Of a DNA stretch of 64,000 nucleotides, positions 56,101-64,000 are shown in pieces. Position 1 is the first letter of the stretch, and every line of letters begins with the position of its first letter. The notes beneath the pieces were generated by a model. The model was not told the origin of the DNA, made no database searches, and was given only the letters and a program-made list of their open reading frames with translations. A program made the position numbers and the translations under genes. This DNA comes from Planctomycetota bacterium. Its GTDB lineage: Bacteria > Planctomycetota > Planctomycetia > Pirellulales > Thermoguttaceae. Where the stretch lies: the NCBI GenBank assembly GCA_029550925.1, contig JAKPGL010000037.1:1-64000 (forward strand). The letters are read 5' to 3'.

Positions 56101-57885
56101 AACGTTGGCACCAACGAAACGGGCGACGGCACTTTCCTGGTGAATCAGTGGTATTTTGCGGCCCTGGTCTATGATCCGGCCACTCAAACGGTCCGCTCCT
56201 ATTTCCAGTCGGAAAACCCCGTGTTCCGAGGGCCGGTCTTCTCTCGGACTGCTGATCTATCCGGCATGACCGTCTTCCGCCTGGGCAACGATGGGCTGAG
56301 CGGCATCGGCGGCGGGGATCCCTGGGGCGGCTGGATCGACGGCGCTCGCTTCTACGACCAGGCCCTTACGCCCCGCCAACTCCGGGATATTTTCCGCTCC
56401 TTGCAGGGTTTGCCGCCCGGCCCCATCGGACTGGTCGTGCGTTATGATCACGAGAACCCGGCCAATCGGCTGGAAGACACCTCGGGCAACGACCTGCACG
56501 CTACCAACGGCGGCAGTGTGACTTTCGGCCTGCCGACTACTCCCGGCCCGTTGCAACTCGGCACGGTCGGCCAATATCCCGGCGGCAGCACCAGCTATCT
56601 AGATGTGCCGAACATCCATACCCCCGGCGATGATTTCACCTTTGTGGCTATGGTCCGCAAACAGGGCGGTTCCAGCGGGCATCAGACCATCCTCGGGGCC
56701 GATCGCTTCCGCCTCCAATACCGAAGTGCCGACGGGTATAACGGGGTACTTCGGCTGGATTTGACTTCCTCGGCCGGCGGCGGCACTCGAGAAAGTCCGG
56801 CCGGTAGCTTCCTGGCCGATCAGTGGTATTTTGTGGCCCTCCAGTACAACGCCACCACTGGCCAACTTACCGGGTGGCTTCAGGACGATTCGCCGGTATT
56901 CCTCGGCTCAGACCTGACGTTTCCCATTAGCAATTTGGCCGGGTTTGATGTAGTCTCCAAGTTCCGGATCGGCATGGACGGCCTGAGCGGCATTGGTAGT
57001 GCAGATGCATTCATTGGCCAGATTGACGCCATTCGCTTCTACGACACCCTGCTTACTAAACGCCAACTGCGCGAGATCTTCCGGGAGTATAATCCGGTGC
57101 CCAGTGGTTATGTGGGGTTGGTGGCCGAATATTCCCATGAAAATCCGTCTAACCGGCTGGCCGACGACACCGGCCACCGGGTGCCCGCCACCAACCGAGG
57201 GGCGGTGCAATTTGTTCCGCCGCCGCCCGGCGGCATCTTCCAGCCCGGTCTGGGAACCACCGTCGGCTTCTACAGCCGACAGGAGACCGCCTCGCTGGAT
57301 TTTGACCAGTTCTACACGGCCGGCGACGATTTCACCTTCACCGCCCTGGTTCGGAAAGACGTTACCGAAACCGAGTCCCATGAAACCATCCTGGCCACCA
57401 ACCGGTTTCGGCTCCAGTTCCATAACACTGGTTCTTTTGACGACGGAGTAGGGGAATTGTTTTTGCAGGTCAACGGCGACGGCGCTTCTGGTCCCATGTA
57501 CGCTGGAGCAGGTACCTTTCTGACGGACCAGTGGTATTTTGTCGCGCTACGGTATAACGCCACAAGCCATGTCCTGGAAGCTTTCCTCGACAACACCGGC
57601 GGCCTGGGCTCGCCGGTGATCTCCCAGGTGGTGCTCGGAGCGGTGGGGCTGGATGATATGGTGCAGTTCCGGGTAGGGGCCGATGGGCTAACCGGCCTGG
57701 GCAGTGTGGATCCCTTCGGCGGCTGGATCGACCGTATCCAGTTCTACGATCGGTTCTTGACTGATGAGGAGCTACATGCTATTTTGTCAGCTAATGTGCC
57801 GGAACCGGCCACGCTGGGCCTGCTGGGTCTGGGACTGATCCTGCTGGCCCTTTTGCGACGAAAATTGGCCCTCAGCAGGCGATGA
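53158..57885 (+). CDS. Giant cell-surface LamG-repeat protein with PEP-CTERM anchor
   Basis: The 1575-residue protein has a long basic leader and a membrane helix (FVWVFLWWIAVGPTGLLA) near residue 60, a DUF2341 domain (WAYRAKIGINNAPGTETLTD) and a first LamG domain, then five tandem LamG repeats of about 228 residues starting near 400, 633, 861, 1089 and 1317. Each begins GLVAxYSHENP.NRLADDTGH and carries RIGMDGLSGIGG, GGWIDxIRFYD. The end is VPEPATLGLLGLGLILLALL plus a basic tail, a PEP-CTERM sorting signal processed by an exosortase. A surface adhesin or glycan-binding role is likely. The start is ATG 53158 with AAAGGGGG. ATG 53272 is an alternative that yields a more ordinary signal peptide. 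Confidence 0.88.
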   Translation: MKKAHVPGKGDGGGASAVSNVRLLGRRPHLSLPRLCLPMPKSEKLWRGFVWVFLWWIAVGPTGLLAGPFDDWAYRAKIGINNAPGTETLTDFPLLVTLNASNFDFAKAKADGTDLRFTTPTGTPLSYEIEKWDPAGRTGAVWVKVPQIDLGSTAGYIQMYFGNPSASDGQNVADVWSNGYVGVWHLGGTGTAVDSTGVHPGTINGSGVTTTAGLIGDARSFAGDGSRITASGTALDMADNLTISYWMKGAAANQPGSYTRVISKNTDTVTGWEYQRGGADSHQNIRIDTATSGSQNNQVRLVGSNAFDGNWHFIGTTIGSGTVRGYLDGESPTTNSYTHGPGFGNTESLTIGARVGGGNPFRGLIDEVRISNVVRTTSWMNAEYRSQSGQMAMVGPTQLMTGLVAEYSHEDPLNRTADTSGHGHQATAVNGVSFITPPTTGGFAAGLESTVASFTYTANQYIDLPSSLLNPLAGGLDQTQGYTFTALVYSDGASPWHRTILGADRFRFQQAPGGVFRLDIKNSTGNQSLVSSGVFQDNTWYFVALRYDATGNLVQGYLLPSTGVLTSPTFSGTPTEPLTNITAMRIGMDGLSGIGGVDGWGGMIDNARFFQGALTKRQLRDVFYSYLGYSGGPIGLVARYSHENAANRLADDTGHGLTLANSGVDFVDASATAGGFASTLGTTVGRYVRTETDYLTVPELYTPGDDFTFIAMVRKDNVDPTAYQTILASENFRFQYQNGRLAINYRDGATIRTLQSPTGVFPTEQWQMVVMTYNAATDTLQAYLQPDSPVWMGPIFSGTGSGINVVETMRQLRIGRDGVSGIGGADPFGGWIDEIRFYDQAFTKKQLRDIFWQYRPGTGPGPIGLLAQYSHEGPNPLADDTGHMVTLQNQGSVTFVDPSTLSGTTTFQLGSQVGQYTRVNGLDIPSFYTEGDAFTFVALVRKDSDETGGHQTILSSNLFRFQFRNTGTTDDGAGTLRLDIKNVGTNETGDGTFLVNQWYFAALVYDPATQTVRSYFQSENPVFRGPVFSRTADLSGMTVFRLGNDGLSGIGGGDPWGGWIDGARFYDQALTPRQLRDIFRSLQGLPPGPIGLVVRYDHENPANRLEDTSGNDLHATNGGSVTFGLPTTPGPLQLGTVGQYPGGSTSYLDVPNIHTPGDDFTFVAMVRKQGGSSGHQTILGADRFRLQYRSADGYNGVLRLDLTSSAGGGTRESPAGSFLADQWYFVALQYNATTGQLTGWLQDDSPVFLGSDLTFPISNLAGFDVVSKFRIGMDGLSGIGSADAFIGQIDAIRFYDTLLTKRQLREIFREYNPVPSGYVGLVAEYSHENPSNRLADDTGHRVPATNRGAVQFVPPPPGGIFQPGLGTTVGFYSRQETASLDFDQFYTAGDDFTFTALVRKDVTETESHETILATNRFRLQFHNTGSFDDGVGELFLQVNGDGASGPMYAGAGTFLTDQWYFVALRYNATSHVLEAFLDNTGGLGSPVISQVVLGAVGLDDMVQFRVGADGLTGLGSVDPFGGWIDRIQFYDRFLTDEELHAILSANVPEPATLGLLGLGLILLALLRRKLALSRR

Positions 57886-57915
57886 GACTGGCTAATTCGT
57901 GGAAAAGGAGTTACT

Positions 57916-60900
57916 ATGCGAGTATGGCGCGTGGCTTTTTGGGCGGGGATCGTATTGACTTTTACCGGATGGGGAACTTCTATCCAGCAGATGGCTGGAG
58001 AAACTGCCAGTCCGGGCCAGGGGTTGGAAATCGGCCTGGCCCAGGTGCAGATCGACGGCCAGCCGGCCGCGCTGTCCAGCCGCTCGGCCTTCGGGTTTTT
58101 GCTGGCGTATCGGGAAGGCGGTTCGCAGGCGGCCCTAATGCGGGGCGCTAACCGATGCGTGGTCAGTTGCGCCGCCGGGCAGACCGTCCAGATCGCTGTA
58201 CCGCTAACGTGGCCTCCCTCGGCAAGCAGTGGGCAAAATGCCTCTTCATTACCTCAACTAGCCGGGAAACTTACCTGCCGGGCCATCGGATTGGGGCCCG
58301 GACCGGTGGAGGCGGTCCTTGGTTGGCAAGCTGGCGCCGATCCGGCCAAACCGCCCGAACAGCCAAAAAGCAGCCTCTCCTGGCAGACCATTCAACCGGG
58401 CCAAGCCGTGGACCTGCAAACGCCGCTAGCTGCGGCGGATCGCCAAGGGATGATTGTTTTGCTTGTCCGAACCCCGGCTGGCGACAAGGCAGGGGCCATT
58501 CGGTGGCAGGACCTTCGGCTTGTAACTGGTAGCGAAGATTCTGGGGCTGGTAGGCCGGGGGCTGACCAAACCAAGGCCCACTGCACGTCGATTCCCATTT
58601 GGACGGAGCCGCCTGATCCGAACCGGTTTCCCCTGCCGGAGTTGCCTCCGCTGCAGCCGGCCATTCAGGAGGCGATGATCGAATGGGATTGGCGGATGCA
58701 GGACGGCCTGGGAACCCCCTTGTGTCCCAGTACCCTGGCCGAGGCCATTCAGCGATGCTTGGACCGGGGCGATCGATTAGTCGCCGACCTGCAAGCGGCC
58801 GGCCTGTTTCCGCCGGAACTGGCAGCCCCCTGGGCGGCACTTCGGCCCCGGTATGACAAGCTTCGCCATAGCGGCCAAGTGGAAGGCCCGGAAGGCGAAG
58901 CGTTGTGGCAAGAGGCCCATCGGCTCCGTCGGCAGATCGCCCTGGCCAATCCGCTGTTTCCCCGGGGGCCGATTGTCTTCGTGAAACAGCCGCACAGCCT
59001 CTTCAGCCATCAATTGACCCAATACCCCGGCAACTGCGCCCGGCCGGGCGGTGGGGTGTTTGTGCTGGAAAAGCCGGGCCAGTCCATGCAATGCCGATCG
59101 CTTACGGCCGGGAAACTGCCCACCGGCTCCTATCAGTTTGCCGATGTCTCCTACGATGGACGGCGGATCCTTTTTTCCTACTGCCAGGTGGATCGGCCGC
59201 CGCCAACCCGGGAAGCCCATATGGACAAATATTTCCATCTGTATGAAATTCAGGTGGATGGTTCTTGGCTTCGGCAGCTCACCGACGGCTCCTACGACGA
59301 TTTTGCGGGCCGATACCTACCGGACGGCCGGATCGTGTTTGTTTCCACTCGGCGCGGCGGATTCCATCGGTGCGGCCAAGGACCATGTGCGGTGTACACG
59401 CTGGCCCTGTGCGAAGCCGACGGGGCCAATCCCCGAATCATTTCGTATCATGAGACCCATGAATGGGACCCGGCTGTTTTGAACGACGGTCGGATCATCT
59501 ACACCCGGTGGGACTACGTGGATCGAAACGCCATATTTTATCAGCAACTGTGGACGGTTCGGCAAGACGGCACCGATGTACGCATTTTCTACGGCAACAA
59601 CACGTTCAATCCAGTCGGCATTTGGGAGGCGCAGCCTGTGCCGGGCTCCCATCGGGTGATGGCCACGGCCTCTGCCCACCACGCCATGAGCGCCGGGTCG
59701 ATCATCCTGCTGGATGTCCGTCGGGGAGTGGACGGTCTGGCGCCGATCGAGCGGCTTACACCGGACGCCTTGTTTCCCGAAAGCGAGATACCGGTGATCC
59801 GGGGCGACGGTCGGCCGATCTGGCACAATCCGGTCGGCGTCAGTTCGCCGCCGCCGTCAATGGTGGATCATCAGCGCTGGCCGGGCCATTGCTACAAAAG
59901 CCCCTGGCCGATCTCGGAGACTTATTTCCTGGCGGCCTACAGTTTTGATCGGCTCATTGGGGAGCCGAGCGCCTGCCAGCCGAACATGTTCGGTCTGTAC
60001 TGGATGGACCGGTTTGGAAATAAGGAACTTTTATATCGTGATCTGAATATCAGCAGTCTTTGGCCTGTGCCGCTTCAGCCCCGGCCCAGGCCGCCGACTC
60101 TCCCCTCCCAGGCGGTCGCTGGGAATACCTCCTCATCCGGCCAGCTTCGGTTGTCGGCCTCTCAAGCCAGAGACGATGGTGGGGCCTCGGCGCATAGGGC
60201 GTCCGTTTCCCTTTCTGCCGCCCCTTCCGAGTCCAAGGCGACGGGGAGCGATTCGGCGGAGTTGGCCCATTTGGCGGCCCAGCGGGAGGGCATCTTTTTC
60301 CTTCAGGATGTCTATCGCAGTTGGCCAACGCTTCCGGCCGGTGTGAAAATCACCAGGCTCCGGGTGGTGCAGGTGTTGCCGAAAAGCACCTGGCACATCA
60401 ACCAGCCGACCGTCGGCCTACCGAATGCTTCGCCTGGGCGACAAGTGCTGGGCACGACGCCAGTGGAACCGGACGGGTCGGCGCTGTTTCGTGCGCCGGC
60501 CGGGTTGCCGCTGGCATTTCAAGCCCTGGACGAAATGGGCCAGGCCGTCCAAACCATGCGTAGCGTCACCTATCTGCAACCGGGCGAAGTGGTCTCCTGC
60601 ATCGGGTGCCATGAACGCCGGCATGACGCCCCAACAGCCGGCCCGGCCCGAGTGCCGCTGGCCCTGCGCCGGGCGCCTTCTCCGATTACTCCCGGCCCGG
60701 ACGGTTCCAAACCGTTCAGCTATCCCCTGCTGGTGCAGCCGGTGCTGGATAAGCACTGCGTGCGCTGCCATAATCCGGAGAAAAAGGACGGCGGTATTGC
60801 GCTGACGGGCCAGCCGGACGGCCGATACACGGTGTCCTACAATGTGCTGGCCCCTCGGGTACCGTATTCGGCCTGGGGCGGCAAACCAGGCGATTTCCGG

Positions 60901-61128
60901 CAGGTGAACTCTGAGCCGATGACCCAGCCCGACTTCTTCGGCGCCCGGGCAAGCACGCTAACGCAACTTTTGCGTAAGGGGCACTACGACGTTCGGCTTT
61001 CGCCGGAAGATTGGGAGCGGCTCATTACCTGGATGGACACGAACGCCCTGTTTTACGGCACGTTTGACCCGGCCGACCAGGCCCGCCAACAACGCGGCGA
61101 GCGGATCCCCGGTCCCGCCCTCCAGTAA
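57916..61128 (+). CDS. Hydrazine-synthase-alpha-like dihaem c protein
   Basis: A 1070-residue exported protein (signal peptide about 1-27). The middle is a WD/TolB-like propeller with blades such as SYDGRRILFSYCQVDRPP, LPDGRIVFVSTRRGGFHRCG and LNDGRIIYTRWDYVDRNAIF; this matches the HZS-alpha middle-domain family found in many planctomycetes. The C-terminus has two haem c sites, Cys895-Cys898-His899 (CIGCH) and Cys948-Cys951-His952 (CVRCH), as in the anammox hydrazine synthase alpha subunit. No beta or gamma subunit genes are near, so hydrazine synthesis is not implied. AAAAGGAG lies five bases before the ATG, 30 bases after the LamG gene, with which it forms an operon. Confidence 0.85.
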   Translation: MRVWRVAFWAGIVLTFTGWGTSIQQMAGETASPGQGLEIGLAQVQIDGQPAALSSRSAFGFLLAYREGGSQAALMRGANRCVVSCAAGQTVQIAVPLTWPPSASSGQNASSLPQLAGKLTCRAIGLGPGPVEAVLGWQAGADPAKPPEQPKSSLSWQTIQPGQAVDLQTPLAAADRQGMIVLLVRTPAGDKAGAIRWQDLRLVTGSEDSGAGRPGADQTKAHCTSIPIWTEPPDPNRFPLPELPPLQPAIQEAMIEWDWRMQDGLGTPLCPSTLAEAIQRCLDRGDRLVADLQAAGLFPPELAAPWAALRPRYDKLRHSGQVEGPEGEALWQEAHRLRRQIALANPLFPRGPIVFVKQPHSLFSHQLTQYPGNCARPGGGVFVLEKPGQSMQCRSLTAGKLPTGSYQFADVSYDGRRILFSYCQVDRPPPTREAHMDKYFHLYEIQVDGSWLRQLTDGSYDDFAGRYLPDGRIVFVSTRRGGFHRCGQGPCAVYTLALCEADGANPRIISYHETHEWDPAVLNDGRIIYTRWDYVDRNAIFYQQLWTVRQDGTDVRIFYGNNTFNPVGIWEAQPVPGSHRVMATASAHHAMSAGSIILLDVRRGVDGLAPIERLTPDALFPESEIPVIRGDGRPIWHNPVGVSSPPPSMVDHQRWPGHCYKSPWPISETYFLAAYSFDRLIGEPSACQPNMFGLYWMDRFGNKELLYRDLNISSLWPVPLQPRPRPPTLPSQAVAGNTSSSGQLRLSASQARDDGGASAHRASVSLSAAPSESKATGSDSAELAHLAAQREGIFFLQDVYRSWPTLPAGVKITRLRVVQVLPKSTWHINQPTVGLPNASPGRQVLGTTPVEPDGSALFRAPAGLPLAFQALDEMGQAVQTMRSVTYLQPGEVVSCIGCHERRHDAPTAGPARVPLALRRAPSPITPGPDGSKPFSYPLLVQPVLDKHCVRCHNPEKKDGGIALTGQPDGRYTVSYNVLAPRVPYSAWGGKPGDFRQVNSEPMTQPDFFGARASTLTQLLRKGHYDVRLSPEDWERLITWMDTNALFYGTFDPADQARQQRGERIPGPALQ

Positions 61129-61380
61129 AGCAAAGGCCGAGCGGCGCCAGTTCCAAGAGCGAAGAAGAAACCTCCAACAGGAGCGGATGAGGCTTGGTCC
61201 GCATTGCTGCGGAAAGGGGGGGGCCCGCTCGGCCTCGCCCAGTGGTGCGGATACCCATAACCCCTGGGAAGATGCGATTCGGGATTCCCCTTTGCGCGGC
61301 AGTAAGAAGAAAGGGCCTCAATATAGCTTTCTCTTTATTGAGCCATTGAGCTACATTGGTATCTCTTACCAGCCGGTATC

Positions 61381-62655
61381 CTAGACTTGCCACGGGGCGC
61401 GGTAGGCCACGTGCAGAAGGCGGTTGGCTTCTTCGTCGCCTGGAAACTCCTCCTTGGCTGGGTCCCATCGCACCGGTCGGCCAAGCCGATAGGCGATATT
61501 GCCTAGATGACTCCAGGAGGTTACCCGATGGCCTAGCTCCACATCATAGACGGGGAGTTGTCGGCTCTGGATAGACTCGATCCAGTTACCCAGGTGGTTA
61601 TCGCTCCGCGGCAATTGGATTTCGTTGGGCTTGGTGGGGCTGAGGTCGGCTTGACCCTGGGTTACTTGGAACTCCCAGAATCCGCTCAGGGTGGCCTGTT
61701 GGCCGATGAACTCGATATTGAGTTTGTGCCCCGCCTTTTGCTCCCAGAGGACCGTACAGGCCGGATCGGCAAACTCCAGGCGGACTTCCATTTCGACCGG
61801 CACATCGTAGAGGTTATTGGGCTGTTGTCGGCCGGTGGCTTCGATGCGGACCGGGCCGGTATGATCCGCCCCCAAAGCCCAGGAAACAACACCGAACATA
61901 TGCACCCCATTGTCCGCCAGCGCCCCCGACCCATAGTCCATAAAATACCGGAACGTGAAATGGCACCGGGCCGGGTGATACGGCGCCCAAGGGGCTGGTC
62001 CAAGCCACATGTCCCAGTCTAGCTCCGGCGGCACGGGCTGCGGCGGCTCACACGGCCGGGCCGGGTTCGGCCCGTGAGTCATCCGAACCGTATGCACCTT
62101 ACCCAGCCGGCCGTTGCGCACCCATTCACAAACTTGCCGAGTGCGGGCAATGGAGCGGTATTGGCTTCCCATCTGGATCATCCGGCCGTAGCGGCGGGCG
62201 ACCTGGATCATAGCCTGGCCTTCACCGATGGTGCGGGTGAGCGGCTTTTCGCAGTAAACATCTTTTCCTGCCTGGCAGGCCAGGATGGTCATCACGGCGT
62301 GCCAGTGGTCCGGCGTGCCCAGCACCACCGCATCGATATCCTGCCGATCCAGAATGCGGCGGAAATCGGTGTAGGTCTGGCAGGGAGTTGACACCCGTTT
62401 GGCGGCAGCGGCCAGATGCTGTTTGTCCACATCGCACAAGGCCGCCAATCGACACCGCCGCTCCTGGAGGATACTCTCCAACAGTCCCATGCCTCGGCCT
62501 CCCACGCCGATAAGCCCGACGGTAACCTGCTGGCTGGGCGGGGTGGGCTTCGGTTGCCCCATCGCCTGTCGGCCCAACAACAAAACTGGCCCTCCGCTAA
62601 ACGCCGAATACTGGAGAAAACGGCGGCGATTCCACAAGGTCCTGCTACGCTGCAT
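61381..62655 (-). CDS. Tat-exported Gfo/Idh/MocA oxidoreductase
   Basis: A 424-residue NAD(P)-linked dehydrogenase of the glucose-fructose-oxidoreductase family. A twin-arginine signal (NRRRFLQYSAFSGGPVLLLG) precedes the Rossmann domain with GLIGVGGRGMG, ALCDVDKQH, VVLGTPDHWHA and the EKP motif VYCEKPLTRT. The C-terminal part has DMWLGPAPWAPYHPARCHF and DYGSGALADNGVHMFGVVSW. Such exported forms are frequent in planctomycetes, and the cofactor is presumably loaded before export. The sugar substrate is unknown. AGGAG lies ahead of the ATG. It is divergent from the DegT gene and converges on the HzsA-like gene, with a 250-base gap that shows no clear hairpin terminator. Confidence 0.9.
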   Translation of the reverse strand: MQRSRTLWNRRRFLQYSAFSGGPVLLLGRQAMGQPKPTPPSQQVTVGLIGVGGRGMGLLESILQERRCRLAALCDVDKQHLAAAAKRVSTPCQTYTDFRRILDRQDIDAVVLGTPDHWHAVMTILACQAGKDVYCEKPLTRTIGEGQAMIQVARRYGRMIQMGSQYRSIARTRQVCEWVRNGRLGKVHTVRMTHGPNPARPCEPPQPVPPELDWDMWLGPAPWAPYHPARCHFTFRYFMDYGSGALADNGVHMFGVVSWALGADHTGPVRIEATGRQQPNNLYDVPVEMEVRLEFADPACTVLWEQKAGHKLNIEFIGQQATLSGFWEFQVTQGQADLSPTKPNEIQLPRSDNHLGNWIESIQSRQLPVYDVELGHRVTSWSHLGNIAYRLGRPVRWDPAKEEFPGDEEANRLLHVAYRAPWQV

Positions 62656-62919
62656 GGTAATCTCCTTTTGATAAAATTCGACTCGGTTTTGCGGCAGAAA
62701 AACTTTCCCGTCTCCACTTGCAGCTTACTGGAGCGACAATGGCTGGTCAATCGAAATCTTGAACCTGATTTTTTTCCTTCGGATCAACGATGATCCAACT
62801 ATTGACAACCGAGTCGGAAAGACTCACCATAAAAGGGTAGGCGTTTTGGTAAGTTTTTCTTCAGTTTTAGAAAACCACCCAAAAGCCGAGACTTTCTTTT
62901 TGAACAAAGGAGCAAAACG

Positions 62920-64000
62920 ATGGCTCGGAAAGCGACGCGTAGGCGGTTTCTGGAATCGGTTGGGTTGGCGGGGGCGGCGTTGGGGGCGGCAAAAACCCGC
63001 AGTTTGGCCGCCATGCTCGAAGAAGGCAAACCGCCCATCCTGGCCGCCGCTGAGACGGAAAAGCCGGCCCTTTTGGGCGGCAAACCAGTCTGCCGTACCA
63101 ATTGGCCCGGTTGGCCAAAGCCTCGCCAATCCGATGAAGAGTTGGTCCTGGAGGCCCTTCGGGCTGGCCGATGGTACCGAAGTCGATCTGTGCCGGAGTT
63201 CGAGGAAAAATACGCCGCCTTGAACCAGGCTAAATATTGCATCGCCACCTCCAGCGGCACCACTGCTCTTTATACTTCCTTGGGCGCCCTGGGCGTAGGC
63301 CCCGGCGACGAGGTGATCGTAGCCCCTTATACCTTCATGGCTTCGGTCACGGTGATCCTGCTTCACTATGCGTTGCCGGTGTTTGTGGATTCCGACCGGG
63401 AAAGTTTCCTGATGGACCCGGCCAAGCTGGAAGCCGCCATCACCGAACGGACCAAGGCAATTATCCCGGTCCATATTGGCGGCAATGTGGCCGATTTGGA
63501 CCGCATCCTGGCCGTGGCCGAAAAGCATAAAATCCCGGTGGTGGGCGATGCTTGTCAGGCGCATTTGGCCCAGTGGCGAGGCCGAAGCGCCGGCAGTTGG
63601 GGGACCACCGGCTGCTACAGCTTCCAACTGAGCAAGAATCTCTGTTCCGGCGAAGGCGGGGCCATCCTGACCAATGACGAGGCCGTGGCCGACGCCTGTT
63701 TTGCCTTCCACAATTGCTGCCGTGGTCGCCCGAAGGGACGAGGGGCGGTTAGTTATCGGTTTGGCCGGAACGGTAACTTCCGCATGACCGAGCTACAAGG
63801 GGCGCTCCTGTTAAGCCAGATGCAAGGTCTGGAGGAACGGGCCAACTTGCGGAGCGAAAACGCCGCCCATCTGACGAAGCTGCTTCGGCAAATTCCGGGC
63901 ATCCATCCGGCCAAGGAGTACGAGGGCTGTACGCGGAATGCCTATCATTTGTATATGTTCCGGTATGATCCCAGCCAGTTTGCCGGTTTGTCCCGGACCC
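62920..64000 (+). CDS. Tat-signal DegT/DnrJ/EryC1 aminotransferase (cut by window end)
   Basis: The frame is open through the last base, so the C-terminus is missing. It starts at ATG 62920 with AAAGGAG seven bases before it. A TRRRFLESVGLAGAALGAA twin-arginine signal is followed by a PLP aminotransferase: SSGTTALYTSLGALGVGPGDEVI, VAPYTFMASVTVIL, DACQAHLAQWRG and the PLP lysine in SFQLSKNLCSGEGGAIL. DegT enzymes aminate keto sugars. A PLP enzyme with a Tat signal is unusual but seen in planctomycetes. It is adjacent to and divergent from the exported oxidoreductase; the pair could act on an exported sugar (inference). Confidence 0.85.
   Translation, partial: MARKATRRRFLESVGLAGAALGAAKTRSLAAMLEEGKPPILAAAETEKPALLGGKPVCRTNWPGWPKPRQSDEELVLEALRAGRWYRSRSVPEFEEKYAALNQAKYCIATSSGTTALYTSLGALGVGPGDEVIVAPYTFMASVTVILLHYALPVFVDSDRESFLMDPAKLEAAITERTKAIIPVHIGGNVADLDRILAVAEKHKIPVVGDACQAHLAQWRGRSAGSWGTTGCYSFQLSKNLCSGEGGAILTNDEAVADACFAFHNCCRGRPKGRGAVSYRFGRNGNFRMTELQGALLLSQMQGLEERANLRSENAAHLTKLLRQIPGIHPAKEYEGCTRNAYHLYMFRYDPSQFAGLSRT

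Noticed and set aside
53158-57885. Tandem LamG repeats as a CRISPR-like or satellite array
   Set aside because: The repeat period is about 228 codons and diverged at DNA level; it is a protein-domain repeat.
57916-61128. Evidence of anammox metabolism
   Set aside because: Only an alpha-like protein is present; no beta/gamma subunits or hydrazine dehydrogenase, and related proteins are found in many non-anammox planctomycetes.

Overview
The window looks like a chromosomal segment of a planctomycete, most likely a Pirellulales/Thermogutta-like heterotroph. The lineage signals are a small basic protein of the Chlamydiae/Verrucomicrobia/Planctomycetes family (17459-17740), a hydrazine-synthase-alpha-like dihaem protein, a DUF6666-type outer-surface protein, DUF1080 and DUF4838 proteins, a very large LamG protein with a PEP-CTERM tail, and several Tat-exported versions of normally cytoplasmic enzyme families. 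An [FeFe] hydrogenase with all three maturases implies fermentative or facultatively anaerobic life. MqnA and MqnC imply menaquinone made by the futalosine route. No rRNA, tRNA, CRISPR array, prophage or intact transposase was found.

Layout. 1-0.65 kb: palindromic repeats. 0.65-2 kb: exported TPR protein. 2-6.3 kb: minus-strand fatty-acid-type cassette (dehydratase, FabG, long ACP, second dehydratase, KAS II). 6.6-11.2 kb: Tat-exported FucI-like protein, YjbQ and a GH51 arabinofuranosidase. 11.5-20.2 kb: HDOD protein, a 29-residue basic protein, a ProRS-like protein with a dismantled synthetase site, a LarA-family protein, the small basic protein, a membrane-anchored radical SAM enzyme with a two-helix membrane partner, and a pilin-like peptide. 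20.6-27 kb: DUF6666-like protein and a four-gene signalling operon (AAA ATPase, receiver, degenerate GGDEF, TPR). 27.4-35.4 kb: mqnA, mqnC, a NatAB-type exporter with a CPBP protease fusion, an amidohydrolase and miaA. 35.4-41.6 kb: hydrogenase locus hydE-hydG-hydF plus separately promoted hydA. 41.6-45.3 kb: uvrB, then an aromatic-amino-acid leader peptide and attenuator before DAHP synthase. 45.4-52.9 kb: carbohydrate genes (ROK kinase, MFS, DUF1080, DUF4838) and a GKRP/MurQ-like SIS protein. 53-64 kb: LamG/PEP-CTERM giant, HzsA-like dihaem protein, Tat-exported Gfo/Idh oxidoreductase and a Tat-signal DegT aminotransferase cut by the window end.

The strongest unusual signals are these. (1) A complete Phe/Tyr attenuation leader lies in front of DAHP synthase: an FGFYFYFY leader peptide, a nested antiterminator and a 14-bp terminator. 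(2) A full-length ProRS relative keeps its editing and anticodon domains but has lost the key residues of motifs 2 and 3 without changing length. (3) A shared 25-bp operator, TATTACG-N11-YGTAATA, sits just downstream of near-consensus promoters of both hydE and hydA. (4) A MITE-like element has 19-bp terminal inverted repeats and a 7-bp target duplication, and a related repeat-derived segment lies in frame inside the amidohydrolase. DAHP synthase feeds chorismate, and MqnA uses chorismate for menaquinone, so parts of the window may be metabolically linked. All functional links are inferred from sequence only.
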